64,000 nucleotides of DNA from Apium graveolens (Eukaryota; Streptophyta; Magnoliopsida; Apiales; Apiaceae). This document shows, piece by piece, positions 11,973 to 23,692 of this stretch. The stretch's first letter is position 1; each line of letters starts with the position of its first letter. The position numbers and the translations under genes are program-made. The notes beneath the pieces were generated by a model. It was not told the origin of the DNA. It made no database searches and worked only from the letters and a program-made list of their open reading frames with translations. The DNA lies in the NCBI RefSeq assembly GCF_009905375.1, contig NC_133652.1, positions 120,859,797-120,923,796 of the forward strand. The letters are read 5' to 3'.

Positions 11973-12149
11973 TTGTAACCCTAGCAGCTCTCGTGATAAT
12001 TTGTTCATCACTGAGAGAGGACAGTTCCATATTGTAACAGAGTTTATTGTGTTGAATAAATCTGTTTTCTGTTACTTGAGTTCTTATATTCGATTTGATT
12101 GTGCTAAACACTGTATTCAACCCCCTTCTACAGTGTGTGTGACCTAACA
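11973..12149 (+). repeat. 3' end of a SIRE-type copia LTR (CopC family)
   Basis: A plus-strand LTR end finishing GTGACCTAACA. Its reverse complement matches 57929-58105 of the CopC LTR, including the run around GCTAGGGTTACAA. No primer site follows at 12150, so this is the end of a 3' LTR or a solo LTR. Its left part lies before the window, beyond the Chr1 insertion. The first five bases are the right copy of the Chr1 TTGTA duplication. Confidence 0.75.
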
Positions 12150-12740
12150 AAATCATAAGCGGAGCCGACGATGGAAATGTAAGTGGGCATAAAGGATTTC
12201 GAAAAGAAAGCGACCATGACATGAATGAGTACCTAAAGGAATAATAAGAGTAAAATGAGTTACGGGAACGATTAATAAGTAGCGCATATGTGCGAGTGGC
12301 CATAAATAAGAACGGTATCTAACGAAACGATATATGTTTATGATTATAGATTTCTGAGCGGACCCTAGAGCAGCCTCCACCTCAAAGTACCCAGGCAAGT
12401 TTACGAATACAATTCCATATACTATTGTGTTGTGAAAGGATTGTTTTACAGTCTTTGCTTAAAATGTCATGCTTGCCATGATACGAGTATTTGAGTTTTC
12501 GCATAAATAAGCGATTGAGTTATGATGCATATATATACCGTAGAATATTTTAGCGCCGCCATGAGCGCGATGTATAATTATGAGACCGAGAGTCGATAGG
12601 AGTTTAAATGAAAAATCCGGGAGTTCTCCCGAAGACATTTTGGACGACTATAAGTCCGTATTTGTTTTATTCCAAGGGACTCATTGTCCACTTGCGAAGT
12701 ATTATATACCTCAAAATTATTTAAAATATTTTCCAAAGAT
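12150..12740. other. Old unassigned repeat-like DNA, left half
   Basis: I see no gene here. The stretch continues at 20417 once CopD and its duplication are removed. Its style (short AT-rich runs, GCATAAATAAGCG, GGAGTTCTCCCG) resembles a decayed LTR, but I could not pair it with any other copy in the window. The 69-codon open frame at 12580 shows no domain. Confidence 0.4.
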
Positions 12741-12745
12741 CCTAT
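12741..12745. repeat. Target-site duplication of CopD (CCTAT)
   Basis: CCTAT at 12741-12745 directly precedes the left LTR terminus TGTTGGG and is repeated at 20412-20416 directly after the right terminus CTAACA. It defines CopD as a single insertion. Confidence 0.92.
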
Positions 12746-13814
12746 TGTTGGGAACCACGGACTTAGGGTGTTACTACGTTTTACGATAAAGATTACGAAA
12801 AGAGGATTACCTTGTTAATGGTTGATTCCACACTCTTCTATTGTATTCCCAAATTCCCTTGAGCGAAGTGTGGCCTCTGTCTTCTCAAGTTATCCACTCT
12901 TCTTGCTCCTTGGTGGCTACAATATGTTTTCACACCATTCCAAGCAACAAGAGAATAAGAATATATATAGGCTACAATAGGGACCATTGATAATTAGGTT
13001 GGGCCTTCTAATTACATCTTGAGCCTAGCCCAATGTAATTAAATATTAATTCAATCCACTAAAGAATTAATATTTGCACTACCTTTCCTAATACCGTAAT
13101 TTAATTAATTCGGTTCCAATATTATTTGCTTATTAAATTCCCCATGTTTAAAATATCATATGTCCATTAATTAAATAAATTACTGATAATTTATTTAATT
13201 AATATCTTTTATCCTTGATCATCCACTCAACCTTTATTTAATTATGCCAGAATAAATTCCACCTGCAGGGTTTCACATAATTAAATCTTTTTGAGCTTTC
13301 AAGGGGACATCATTAATCCGAATATTATCAGAACATGGATTCCTTCAATAAATAAAATCCACCATGTATATAATTCCATCACCCAAAATATAATGATATA
13401 ATTCAAAAGAATTATTTCATATATAAATCAAAGCATGTAAATAATATACACGTGTCAATTACTATTTCCGGATTAAGAACCTAAGCATTAATAATAACAT
13501 AGAATCTTAGTTCTCCTTCTTAATCAGTATTAAGGGAACAATTCTAAATTTGATCCTGTTCAATATACACAAAGTATACTATTATTATTTATTAGTCAAT
13601 ATAAACTAATCTAAATAATACTACAGCCATACCTGTGAACCTTATTATATTATATAACCGTATTTAACAATCTAATATTCTGTAACCCATTTGATACTAG
13701 ATTGTTCACAATATATAATATTAGACAACATGTAAACATTCAAATGATTCTCAAATAAACTGGCCAGAAATAAATGTACATACTTCAAATAAATATTTTC
13801 AGTATACACTAACA
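12746..13814 (-). repeat. CopD 3' LTR
   Basis: Bounded by TGTTGGG and CTAACA, and nearly identical to 19320-20411. On the minus strand it begins TGTTAGTG and ends CCCAACA. A TATATATA run at 12960-12969, read as CCTATATATATTC on the minus strand, is the likely promoter core. Confidence 0.94.
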
Positions 13815-13830
13815 ATCTCCCACTTATACT
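13815..13830 (-). other. CopD polypurine tract
   Basis: The minus strand reads AGTATAAGTGGGAGAT directly before the 3' LTR start TGTTAG. The GTGGGAGAT core is the usual copia tract. Confidence 0.85.
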
Positions 13831-13884
13831 CAAAATATTCTATGTGTACATCAGTGTTTATTTAATCCACTATTACATAAAAAT

Positions 13885-15504
13885 CTATGTGTCCATCCAT
13901 CTGACTCCTATCGCTTCCATATGCTTGTCAAAAACCTTGGTTGGCAAGCTTTTTGTGAAAGGATCTGCTCGGTTGTCTTCTGATGATATGTGAGCCACAA
14001 CTATATCCCCTCGCTTTACGATTCCTCGTATGAGATGATACTTACGTTCAATATGTTTAGCTGCTTTGTGGTCTCGCAGTTCCTTTGAATTTGCCACAGC
14101 ACCAGTGTTATCACAATACACCATCAAGCTCCTAGGCAAATTAGGTACCACATCTAAGTCCAAAAGGAAGTTCCTGAACCATACAGCCTCCTTGGCAGCC
14201 TCAGAGGACGCCACGTACTCGGCCTCCATGGTGGAGTCTGCAATACATTTCTGCTTTACACTCCTCCATATAACGGCTCCACCTCCCAAAGTAAAAATAT
14301 ATCCCGAGGTTGATTTCCTCTTATCCCTATCTGATTGGAAATCTGAATCAGTATATCCCAAAGGAAATAGATCTAAGGCCTTGTAAATTAACATATACTC
14401 CTTAGTCCTTCTCAGGTACTTGAGTATAGTTTTTACTGCACTCCAATGTTCCTGACCTGGGTTCGACTGATATCTACTAACCATGCCTACATCAAAGCAG
14501 ATGTCAGGCCTCGTACATAACATAGCATACATTAAGCTTCCACATGCTGAAGCATAAGGAACTGCTTTCATGCTCTCTATATCCTTAGGTGTCGAAGGAC
14601 ACTGCTTCTTAGATAGAGCAACTCCATGCTTAAAAGGTAGAAAACCTTTCTTGGAGTTCTGTATGTTAAAATGAGCTAATACTTCATCAATGTAGGGCTC
14701 TTGAGATAAAGCCAACATCCTTTTCTTGTGATCCCTTATAACTTTGATCCCAAGGATGTATGCCGCTTCACCTAAGTCCTTCATGTCAAATTGTTTGAAC
14801 AACCATGCCTTTACTGATGACAACATCTCAACATTGTTTCCAATGAGTAAAATATCATCTACATATAGTACTAGAAAAACCACTGCATTACCTTCACTTC
14901 TCTTATACACGCACGATTCGCTTGGACTTTGATCAAATCCATATGACTGGACTGCCTGATCAAAACAAATATTCCAGTCTCTAGAAGCTTGTTTAAGTCC
15001 ATAAATAGACCTTTTAAGCTTACATACCAGATGCTCTTGGCCTTCCTTAATGAATCCTTTTGGTTGTTGCATATAGATGGTTTCTTCAAGACTTCCATTA
15101 AGAAAAGCTGTCTTGACATCCATTTGCCAAATCTCATAATCGAGATGAGCTGCTATAGATAAAAGAATACGGATTGACTTAAGCATGACTACCGGTGAAA
15201 AGGTTTCCTCATAATCGATACCTTCTTTCCGAGTATACCCTTTCGCAACAAGTCTTGCTTTCCAGGCTTTCACCTTTTTATCTAATCCCCTCTTTTTCTT
15301 GTAGATCCACTTACATCCAATAGGTTTTATACCTTTGGGTGGTTCCACGAGCTCCCAGACCTGATTAGAATATATTGATTCTATCTCAGATTCCATCGCC
15401 TTTTGCCAAAGATCTGCATCTTTGTCTTGTACTGCCTCTTTGTATGTACGGGGATCATCATCATGTTCACCAGGGACCAAGTCTGAAGACTCTCCCAAAA
15501 ACAT
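13885..15504 (-). CDS. CopD reverse transcriptase and RNase H, open
   Basis: A 539-residue uninterrupted frame forming the C-terminal half of pol. The RT part starts with the copia entry [20 protein letters not shown]. It includes [39 protein letters not shown] and the catalytic [11 protein letters not shown]. RNase H has [27 protein letters not shown] and the final [10 protein letters not shown]...DPFTKSLP. All key acidic residues are visible. The first ATG is arbitrary: the natural frame continues upstream beyond a single stop at 15517-15519, so the domain would normally be part of the polyprotein. It ends with TAG 70 bases from the LTR. Confidence 0.93.
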   Translation of the reverse strand: MFLGESSDLVPGEHDDDPRTYKEAVQDKDADLWQKAMESEIESIYSNQVWELVEPPKGIKPIGCKWIYKKKRGLDKKVKAWKARLVAKGYTRKEGIDYEETFSPVVMLKSIRILLSIAAHLDYEIWQMDVKTAFLNGSLEETIYMQQPKGFIKEGQEHLVCKLKRSIYGLKQASRDWNICFDQAVQSYGFDQSPSESCVYKRSEGNAVVFLVLYVDDILLIGNNVEMLSSVKAWLFKQFDMKDLGEAAYILGIKVIRDHKKRMLALSQEPYIDEVLAHFNIQNSKKGFLPFKHGVALSKKQCPSTPKDIESMKAVPYASACGSLMYAMLCTRPDICFDVGMVSRYQSNPGQEHWSAVKTILKYLRRTKEYMLIYKALDLFPLGYTDSDFQSDRDKRKSTSGYIFTLGGGAVIWRSVKQKCIADSTMEAEYVASSEAAKEAVWFRNFLLDLDVVPNLPRSLMVYCDNTGAVANSKELRDHKAAKHIERKYHLIRGIVKRGDIVVAHISSEDNRADPFTKSLPTKVFDKHMEAIGVRWMDT

Positions 15505-15516
15505 GAATCTATCAGG

Positions 15517-16418
15517 CTATTGAACAACCCTCCCACTACGACGAGGCACTGGTACGGTATTAGTGACAGGTTGTACATTATGTTGTGGTTGTTCTACTTG
15601 TACTACAGCTTCATGGGTATTATTTGTCCCTCCCACTAGTTCCTCTAAAACGACACTACTCATGGGTTTGTGATTCATTATATAGTCCTCCTCCAAGAAT
15701 CTTGCATTGGTGCTAACAATGACATCCCGATTCTTCGGACTATAAAATAAATATCCTTTCATTCCCATGGGGTAGCCTACAAACAACCTTACTTCTGTAC
15801 GAGATTCTAACTTAGTCGCGTTCTGTTCAGCACATGTGCTGGACAACCCCATATTCGAATATGTCTTAGACTAGGTTTATCCCCGGTCCACAATTCTAAG
15901 GGGGTTTTAGGAACCGACTTTGAAGGTACTAAGTTCAGAAGATAAGCTGTTGTCTCTAAGGCATGTCCCCAAAACGACTTGGGTAAATCCGAATAACTCA
16001 TCATCGATCTAACACTCTCTAAAAGAGTCCGGTTCCTTCTCTCTGCTACACCGTTCTGCTGGGGTATGCCTGGTGTAGTTAACTGGGATTCTATCCCATT
16101 TTCTGATAAATATTCCCTAAATTCTCCAAGCAAGTATTCGCCACCACGATCTGATCGTAGTGACTTGATACTTTTATTAAGTCGCTTCTCCGTTTTAGCT
16201 TTGTACTCTTTGAACTTATCAAAGCACTCAGACTTACGGTGCAACAAATAAACGTACCCATATCTAGAATAATCATCAATGAAAGTGACGAAATATTTAT
16301 AACCACCTCTTGCTTGGATATTCATGGGTCCACATAAATCAGAGTGAACCAATTCTAACAGTTGTTTGGCTCTATTCCCTTTTGCCTTGAAAGGCCTATT
16401 AGTCATTTTACGTTCCAA
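15517..16418 (-). pseudogene. CopD integrase, one frameshift
   Basis: The catalytic core has all three acidic residues: LVHSDLCGP, LRSDRGGEY and QQNGVAERRNRTL. It is followed by the copia-specific C-terminal region (LRHIRIWGCPAHV, then RLFVGYPMGMKGYLFYSPK). Frames 15807-16418 and 15517-15852 overlap by 46 bases and differ in phase, so a small indel lies there. An in-frame stop at 15517-15519 separates it from RT. Upstream, 16443-16445 is another stop. Confidence 0.9.
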
Positions 16419-16442
16419 GTAGGATTCACAAACTGGAAATGG

Positions 16443-17312
16443 CTACACTGCCAATGAGCTTAAAGGCCCGTCTACTACCAGTCTTTGAATACTCCTCAAG
16501 TTAATATGACCTAATCTCAAGTGCCAAAGATATGTTTGGTTCAAACTAGAAGGTTCCTTTCTTTTAGTAGAGTTAGAAGATGTGTTGTTCAATTCCCTAA
16601 ATTGCAGTTGCAATGCAGGTTGACTAGGATTAATTATATACAAATTGTCTTGCAATGTACCAGGACATATAATTCGTTTATTCATCATAATAGAAACATT
16701 ACGATCCAAACAAACATTATAACCATCCAAAGCAAGTTTAGAAACCGAAATTAAATTCCTTCTAAAAGAAGGTACATAAAGACAATTGTTCAAAACCAAA
16801 ATCCTATCAGAACCAAAAGATAAATGAATAACTCCTACTGCAACTACTGCTACTTTTGTAGCATCTCCCATGAACACGTATATCACACCATCTCTAAGCA
16901 TTCTGGATAGTTGGAACCCCTGCATAGAATTACAAACATGATTAGTGGCTCCTGTATCTACACACCAAGTGCTCGTAGATATAGCCGCTATAAATGTTTC
17001 TGTAACTAGAGAAAGAGACATACCAGTATTGTTTGTCTTCTTATGAAGAGGACAATCCTGTTTCCAGTGACCTGACTGTTTGCATCTGAAGCACTTTCCC
17101 TTAGGCTTTTTCACACCACCCTCAACTCCCACTGCCTTCACAGCTTTCTGTGTCTGAGCCTTTTTCTTCTTCTTAATACCTTTCGGCTTAGAGGAAGAAC
17201 CTTTCTCAGCCACATTCACTTGAACACTCTGCCGAAATAATCCTTCAGCTGCCTGAAGTTCTGTCAGCAGTTCCGCGAGACTATACTGCTTCTTGTTCAT
17301 ATTGTAATTCAA
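16443..17312 (-). pseudogene. CopD zinc knuckle, protease and integrase zinc domain
   Basis: A lysine-rich stretch leads to one CCHC knuckle (CFRCKQSGHWKQDC), then the protease active site WCVDTGATNHV with intact DTG. The GAG-pre-integrase zinc region (LWHLRLGHINLRS) follows. The frame is the same as gag and integrase, interrupted only by stops at 17319-17321 and 16443-16445. Just past the second stop, the last zinc ligand seems lost: the usual C-x2-C reads CESY. That would impair integrase. Confidence 0.9.
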
Positions 17313-17318
17313 GCGGAA

Positions 17319-17825
17319 CTACTCAAAACTCTTGGACAAGCTCATAAGGATAATGTCAATTTGGGTTTCCCCGTCAAGTTCAGCACCAAGGATCTCTATC
17401 TCATTCAGATGCGACATCATCTTGAGAACATGATCCCTTACAGGTGTGCCTTCAGCCATCTGAGTGTTCATTAAAGCCTTCATGGATACTTGCCTAGCAG
17501 CCCTATTCTGATCTCCAAAAAGTTCCTTGAGATTAAAGAGCATATCTGAAGCAGTGGCCATAGACTGATGCTGATGCTGCAAAACACCCGACATTGCTGC
17601 CAGAATATAACATCGCGACATCTCATCAGCCTTAATCCACCGTTTATAATACTCTTTCTCATCTTCAGGAGCATCAGCAGCAGGCTGTTCAGGCTTGGGT
17701 TCATAAGTGCAAAACTTTTACTCCTCAGCAGTCAACACAATGTCCAAATTTCGTTTCCATTCAATATAGTTAGGTCCGGTAAGTTTGTTATCCTTAAGTA
17801 TGGTGAATAGTGGATTAAAGCCCAT
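17319..17825 (-). pseudogene. CopD gag N-terminal part
   Basis: Gag would begin at the ATG at 17825 (MGFNPLFTILKDNKL) and contains LTGPNYIEWKRNLDIVL, a standard plant copia gag entry. A TAA at 17719-17721 interrupts it after about 35 codons. The rest (17319-17621 and upstream) is open and includes SRCYILAAMSGVLQHQHQ and LFGDQNRAARQ. A TAG at 17319-17321 ends this piece, after which the same frame continues into the knuckle region. Confidence 0.88.
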
Positions 17826-17935
17826 TTTATCCTGAGAATCATGCATAAAAACATCACATAAATAAGGGTGCATTAATTATTAAGATCTAAATTATTAAAA
17901 TTTAATGCACTAACATCTAAACACCATAAGCTTCT

Positions 17936-18404
17936 GGTACGCCACGATGTGTGACATGTATACCACCTAATTTTGTTTAAATGTTACTTCGGTCCTATTA
18001 CTAAACAATATGCCACATTGGGGTGGACTATATTATTTTTCATAGCTAAGTGTATACCATCATCAAATTTTAAATTATTCAAAATCTATGGAACTTGGTA
18101 CGCCACGATGAGTGGCGTGTATACCTTCCAATATTCGTAATTTTGCCTTGAATAGAATACTTCAATTCAATATTCATCAATGGTTTGATTTCCAGGTAGT
18201 GGAGGAGTCACATCGGTCTCACTTAAAACCCACAGCCTTACAAGTTCGATGAACCCGTTTTTGACAAAATCGCCCCAAATCAGAAATAAAGAAAATCCGT
18301 ATTTATTCCTTTCAAAATTTATTAATTTAAGAAGTTTGTTCTAGTAATTTCTATTACATTCTAGACACCATAAATTACATGCCACGATGGGTGACGCGTA
18401 TATA
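17936..18404 (-). repeat. Four dispersed copies of a GCCAC...GTGGC hairpin motif
   Basis: Copies lie at 17936-17964, 18010-18031, 18097-18125 and about 18377-18404. Each has GCCAC, a short AT/G spacer (GATG or ATTG), GTGRC or GGTGG, then a TATA-rich tail. The third copy folds best: GGTACGCCAC pairs with GTGGCGTG...TACC around a GATGA loop. Spacing is irregular, about 70, 90 and 280 bases. Confidence 0.65.
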
Positions 18405-18823
18405 ATTTATATTCGTCTTTATGTTAAATTACCTATAACGAATAATGGAGACCATGGGATTTAATTTCATATTAATTCCCTCTCCCACTTAAATTTTTTT
18501 TATTAAAATTGAGGAATTTTAAAATTAAATGGGGTCCTATGTTGTTATAATTATGTCTAATCATGCATTCAAAATACACACATAATTTTAGCAACATATA
18601 ACATTTAATTAAAGTAATAAATAAATTTTATGTCCATGTCGTCCTAATTAAGTTAAACATGCAATTTTAAAAGAATTACACACATAATTAACGACACACA
18701 TAATCAATAAATTAAAGCAATAATTAAAATTTAATGGAAAAAATTAAAATAAATTTTCCACAATTATGGCCCTTGAAAAAAAATCCAGCTCTAAAAAAAA
18801 TCTGCCCCAAGCGCGCCCCGACG

Positions 18824-18945
18824 CCCCCAGCAGCCCCAGCAGCCCCAGTAGTCCCAGCTGCCGCAGCAGCCCCAGCAGCCCCAGCAGCCCCAACAGCCCC
18901 AGCAGCCCCAGCAGTCCCAGCTGCCGCAACAGCCCCAACAGCCCC
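18824..18945. repeat. GC-rich minisatellite of CCCAGCAGC units
   Basis: About 120 bases of imperfect 9-base units, mostly CCCAGCAGC, with a larger repeat visible through two TCCCAGCTGCCGCA variants. Every frame through it is open, giving artificial Ala/Pro, Leu/Gly or Ser/Pro-rich peptides. It lies in the leader of CopD in a strongly AT-rich context. Confidence 0.9.
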
Positions 18946-19303
18946 TTGTAATCGCACAGCGGAACAAAAAACTATCGGAATTGATTTCCGATCGCACATA
19001 ACTATTACAAAATACCCGGAACAATTACAAAAAAAATAGATCTAATACAAAACTAATTTTTTAAAATCTATTCTAACACGATCAACCCTCGTGTAAATTA
19101 CAACCACGATTAAACCATGTGGAAACCAAAACAAAAATTAACCATAATTAAACCACGTGGGATCCAAACACATAATTAAAATATACATGGCCATAATAGT
19201 GGATTAACAACCTGCATCAAAACCAATACAAGCAAAACACTATATACACGCATATATAATTACGACATGGATATTATATCATAAAACGTAGAGCCCATTA
19301 CCA

Positions 19304-19318
19304 GGCTCTTGATACCAA
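19304..19318 (-). other. CopD primer-binding site
   Basis: The minus strand reads TTGGTATCAAGAGCC one base inside the 5' LTR. It matches the initiator-Met complement with one extra A. Confidence 0.88.
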
Positions 19319-19319
19319 T

Positions 19320-20411
19320 TGTTGGGAACCACAGACTTAGGGTGTTACTACGTTTTACGATAAAGATTACGAAAAGAGTATTACCTTGTTAATGGTTGAT
19401 TCCACGCTCTTCTATTGTATTCCCAAATTCCCTTGAGCGAAGTGTGGCCTCCGTCTTCTCAAGTTATCCTCTCTTCTTGCTCCTTGGTGGCTACAATATG
19501 TTTTCACACCATTCCAAGCCAGAAGAGAATTAGAATATATATAGGCTATAATAGGGACCATGGATAATTAGGTTGGGCCTTCTAATTACATCTTGAGCCT
19601 AGCCCAATGTAATTAAATATTAATTCAATCCACTAAAGAATTAATATTTGCACTACCTTTCCTAATACCGTAATTTAATTAATTCGGTTCCAATATTATT
19701 TGCTTATTAAATTCCCCATGTTTAAAATATCATATGTCCATTAATTAAATAAATTACTGATAATTTATTTAATTAATATCTTTTATCCTTGATCATCCAC
19801 TCAACCTTTATTTAATTATGCCAGAATAAATTCCACCTGCAGGGTTTCACATAATTAAATCTTTTTGAGCTTTCAAGGGGACATCATTAACCCGAATATT
19901 ATCTGGACATGGATTCCTTCAATAAATAATATCCACCATGTATATAACCATCACCCAAAATATAATGATATAATTCAAAAGAATTATTTCATATATAAAT
20001 CAAAACATGTAAATAATATACACGTGTCAATTACTATTTCTGGATTAAGAACCTAAGCATTAATAATAACATAGAATCTTAGTTCTCCTTCTTAATCAGT
20101 ATTAAGGGAACAATTCTAAATTTGATCCTGTTCAATATACACAAAGTATACTAGTATTATTTATTAGTCAATATAAACTAATCTAAATAATACTACAGCC
20201 ATACCAGTGGATTGCCAACACCACCTGTGCTGTGAACCTTATTATATTATATAACCGTATTTAACAATCTAATATTCTGTATCCCATTTGATACTAGATT
20301 GTTCACAATATATAATATTAGACAACATGTAAACATTCAAATGATTCTCAAATAAACTGGCCAGAAATAAATGTACATACTTCAAATAAATATTTTCAGT
20401 ATACACTAACA
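19320..20411 (-). repeat. CopD 5' LTR
   Basis: A 1,092 bp LTR matching 12746-13814, with TG...CA ends. It differs from the other copy by an extra block near 20204-20232 (CAGTGGATTGCCAACACC and following bases) and a small number of substitutions. The TATATATA candidate promoter core is kept near 19536-19544. Confidence 0.94.
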
Positions 20412-20416
20412 CCTAT

Positions 20417-21690
20417 TCCCTCAACTACATTTAACTACTCGAATAACCAATATTATTTCGGATATTCATTTAAATAGGAGAATTATTCTCCAATAATTAT
20501 TTATTTCAAATTCGATTAATTATATTATTAAAGATTACTTTAATTATTTAAACATAAAATAGTTGGGGAATATTATTTCAAATGTTTCTTTAAAACATAA
20601 ACATTCGAGGTCTAATATTTAATAATTATTATTTATTATTATTTATTTATTAAATGATTTAATATGATTTAAAAATCATAAAACCTAATAAAAAATACTC
20701 ATGGATTTCAGAAAATCATACGAATACTTTTAGATCATCGATGAATTTATCTCGACTTATTTTAAATATTTGAGCATAATTTCAAAAGAAACTCCCTCTT
20801 ATTTATTTATCTGTTGACAACGGTCAACTCACATCCTTAGAACTTCCTCCGAAAATTCTCGGAAGTACATATATATATACATATGAGACAAGTTGTGCCT
20901 ATCAACAAACAAAACGCTTGGGGAACTTCGATATAGTTCGATGATTCCAAGTATATGATAGGATTCTTAAATGGACATAGGAGGGGTAGAGATCCAGTAC
21001 TTCGTGGACTGGGGAGGCTGCTATATAAATTTTCCATATGAGAAGGTACCATGTGTACTAAGGGACATACTAAGTATGTAAAACAAACCCGGGATGAATG
21101 GGGAAGCATATATAGCCCGAATATGCTAGGGTGACAACCAGGCGTATGGAAGTCATCCATCTACATGTAGAAAAGTATACCGTTATACGACTGATCATCG
21201 TATCTCGAGGGCTCCGATGAAAGTCCTATTCTTACAATTGGAATTGAGATACAATACTGTAACCCAAGCCTAGGTGCTGGGTTTACCATTAAGGTATTTG
21301 CGGGATGATAAAAGTATTATTTTCGAAAGTAGGTGTGAATCACTGAGGAAAGCTAATTTAAATAAACATACTTATCGTATATGGAATTATACTTAAATTT
21401 TCTCATGCAGTCTTTTCATACTGTACATTATTATGCTGGGCGTTATAGCTCACACTTGTTTTTTTAAATTGACACAACACAACAGTGAATCAAGATGCCT
21501 ATAATGAAACTCACGGCCAGGAAACGGGTAGGAAACGACCAACTATTTCGTAGGATGTTTTGTGTTGTACCTCAGGTAGACCGAATAAGTTGGATTAGTT
21601 TTAAGTTGTTTTTAGTCCGGCTTATTTACAAGTATGACTTATGACCGAATAAGTTAAATATATTTTTGGCATAATTAATTGAGTTTATGA
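20417..21690. other. Old LTR-like remnant, right half
   Basis: Continuation of 12150-12740 after CopD. No open frame shows a domain. Around 21434-21452, GCTGGGCGTTATAGCTCAC followed by a T-run resembles the conserved hairpin block of the chromovirus LTRs, which suggests a very old gypsy LTR in plus orientation. Boundaries are a guess. Confidence 0.35.
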
Positions 21691-23690
21691 CTTATATGTT
21701 GATCCTGTATGTAACTCTGATGATCTTGTTATGCTTATACTCTGTTCTGGATATTAGATCCTGATATATTTCTTACACTCTGATTACCTTATGCAAGTAT
21801 TATAAGTTTGGAACAATGTTCACTCCCTTTCCTCTATACTGTTTATCTGTATTGGACTAACTTGAACTGTTTTGAGCTAATGAGATTTGACTGAGTATCA
21901 TTGTCAAAAGAATTAGAAAGCATGATCATCTTAGATATCCTTCATGAATCCATACTGTGGTAAGTAAAGGTAAAAGATCTCTGGTCCTGAGACCACTATA
22001 TTTTTTATCATTAAATTATCTGATATTGTACTTCGGATGTTTGTGATCTTCAACACCCTCAGTGGTTTTAGGAACTGACTAGAGCCTATCAAACCTCATA
22101 GGTTCTAACCCAAGTCATTAGAACCAAATACTTCTCAAACAATATTCCATTACCTTACTCTGATATATTCCCCATATTTTACTCTGATTCACTTAATTTT
22201 CTTGAGACATCAACTCAGTGAACAGTCAAAATTACCATTTGGTATTGGAGTTGTGTTGAGAATGAGGGAGATAGTGCCAAGAAGCACCACATAAGAAAGG
22301 AAAGGTAAACTCTATAGCTCTGTCTCTCACAAAGAAGTGGAGTATTTATAACCTGAGACATCTGTAAGCCTATCTGTATTCTCTCAAAAGGATATGGAGC
22401 TGAAAATGGCATATAAACAGTTACTAGGTGCATTCTCCTAACAAAATGTTATCTATTGAAAATTCTCCTATCAGTCAGGGCATTTGTATAAAAGTCACTA
22501 CCCCTTGATTAATTTTTTTCCAATGCACATGTGAGATTCACACAAAGAAGGTATTGACGCAGCAATCGTTGTCAAACCATATCAAGGTCAATGGCAATGG
22601 TTAAAATCCTGGATCTTTTTTTTGCTCTTTATCTCTGATATTAAATGAGAACATATGATCCTCAAAGTTGCTCGATCTTAATTCTCAGATCCTAGTCTAT
22701 GATATGTGAATTGATCTTGGACTCTGATCTTTTGAGTTAAGATCTTGGAGGCTCTGATAAGTCCTCACAGACTTTAGAAGAAATCTTTGATCCCTAATGG
22801 CATATCATTGATCATTGGTTATCTTCCCTGAATTCAAATCTGGAAATTATTTTGACTTGGTCAAAATTGTATCTCGTAAATAAGGACTCGGATATTATCG
22901 GACGAGTTTATGAGGTATTCTTCTTCATGGAAGTTGAGGGATGCCAGGAATTCTGCCACTTAAAAGAATCCTAATTTCCCCTCATAGTAGGAACATTTCT
23001 GAATCTCTTGACTGAGAGTTTCCATCCTCAAAGGTGGAAGGCAACTTTTCTATGAAAAGGATTTTCTCACAGGTATACTTGGATATTTGGAGCTTTGAGT
23101 GAGTGACACACTGTGAGACGGAGTGACAAACACTTGAGTGTAGAGTGGAGTGGAACACAATATGAGATCACTAAACAGAAATCACACACGTGCATTGTGA
23201 GAAATGGTTACCAAATAGTCTCTTCACTTAGTTGGTTGATCCTAAGGTTTTACTCTGAATACATTTTGAAGGATTACTCAACTAAGGGGGAGAGATTAAA
23301 AAGAGATTATGGACTAATAGTCTTTATGTAACTAAGAAGGGGGTTTCAAACTTTATTGTACTAAGGAGGGGATTCTTCATCTTAGGGAGAGTATATTGGG
23401 TTTTGTTTCTGGATTCCAAAATGTTTTCTATGTGCTTTATGGGAAGATCTGAAGATTATTGAAGACAGTATTTGGAAGACGTATATATCTATAACTTTAC
23501 GTAAGGGAGAGAAGAATCTGTTCTCTGCTAAAGCTGAATATGTATAGAAGATACGGTAGATATAAAATAGTATTATTTCTAAGTTCAGGATTGAAAGTTG
23601 AAAGATGATCGAAGATTTTTAGATAAGGTTAGTTGAGTTATCCTCCAAGCTGTTGCTTCTCCAGTATTATTTGATCGTCAGGTGTAACAG
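21691..23690 (+). other. Decayed 3' untranslated or extra-ORF region, probably of CopE
   Basis: No domain is recognisable. The sequence carries many copies of ACTCTGAT or CTCTGAT (for example near 21716, 21778, 22158, 22185, 22720 and 22752). It ends in G-rich runs such as AAGGGGGAGAG and AGGAGGGGA before a polypurine tract at 23693. The pattern resembles the tail of SIRE-type copia elements. On the minus strand, GGTTATAAATACT at 22341-22353 lies about 105 bases before a short frame starting ATGG at 22238. Confidence 0.4.
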
Positions 23691-23692
23691 TC

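Larger units (their letters stand above)
17826..19303 (-). other. CopD untranslated leader, about 1.5 kb
   Basis: The stretch between the primer site and gag has no coding capacity of its own. It contains four copies of a hairpin-prone motif (17936-18404) and a GC-rich minisatellite (18824-18945). The remainder is AT-rich. This is long for a copia leader and may hold packaging or translation signals. Confidence 0.7.
12746..20411 (-). mobile_element. CopD: full-length Ty1/copia element
   Basis: A 7,666 bp element with LTRs of 1,069 and 1,092 bp, a CCTAT duplication, an initiator-Met primer site, a polypurine tract and one gag-pol frame of about 1,313 codons. The order gag, knuckle, protease, integrase, RT, RNase H is Ty1/copia. 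The LTRs differ at only a few scattered sites plus one block of about 25 bases (20204-20232) missing from the left copy, so it is the youngest complete element in the window. Only four in-frame stops and one frameshift break the frame. I do not assign a copia lineage with confidence. Confidence 0.95.

Noticed and set aside
12580..12789. 69-codon frame next to CopD
   Set aside because: It runs across the CopD insertion point and into its LTR, so it cannot be an original gene.
17936..18404. Possible CRISPR-like array
   Set aside because: Spacing is irregular, repeats are short and imperfect, and the context is a plant retrotransposon leader.
18724..19039. Overlapping Ala/Pro-, Gly/Leu- and Ser/Pro-rich frames
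   Set aside because: They are translations of the CCCAGCAGC minisatellite on both strands and in several phases.
22215..22433. 72-codon minus-strand frame
   Set aside because: No recognisable domain; it overlaps the promoter-like segment and starts upstream of the TATA-like box.
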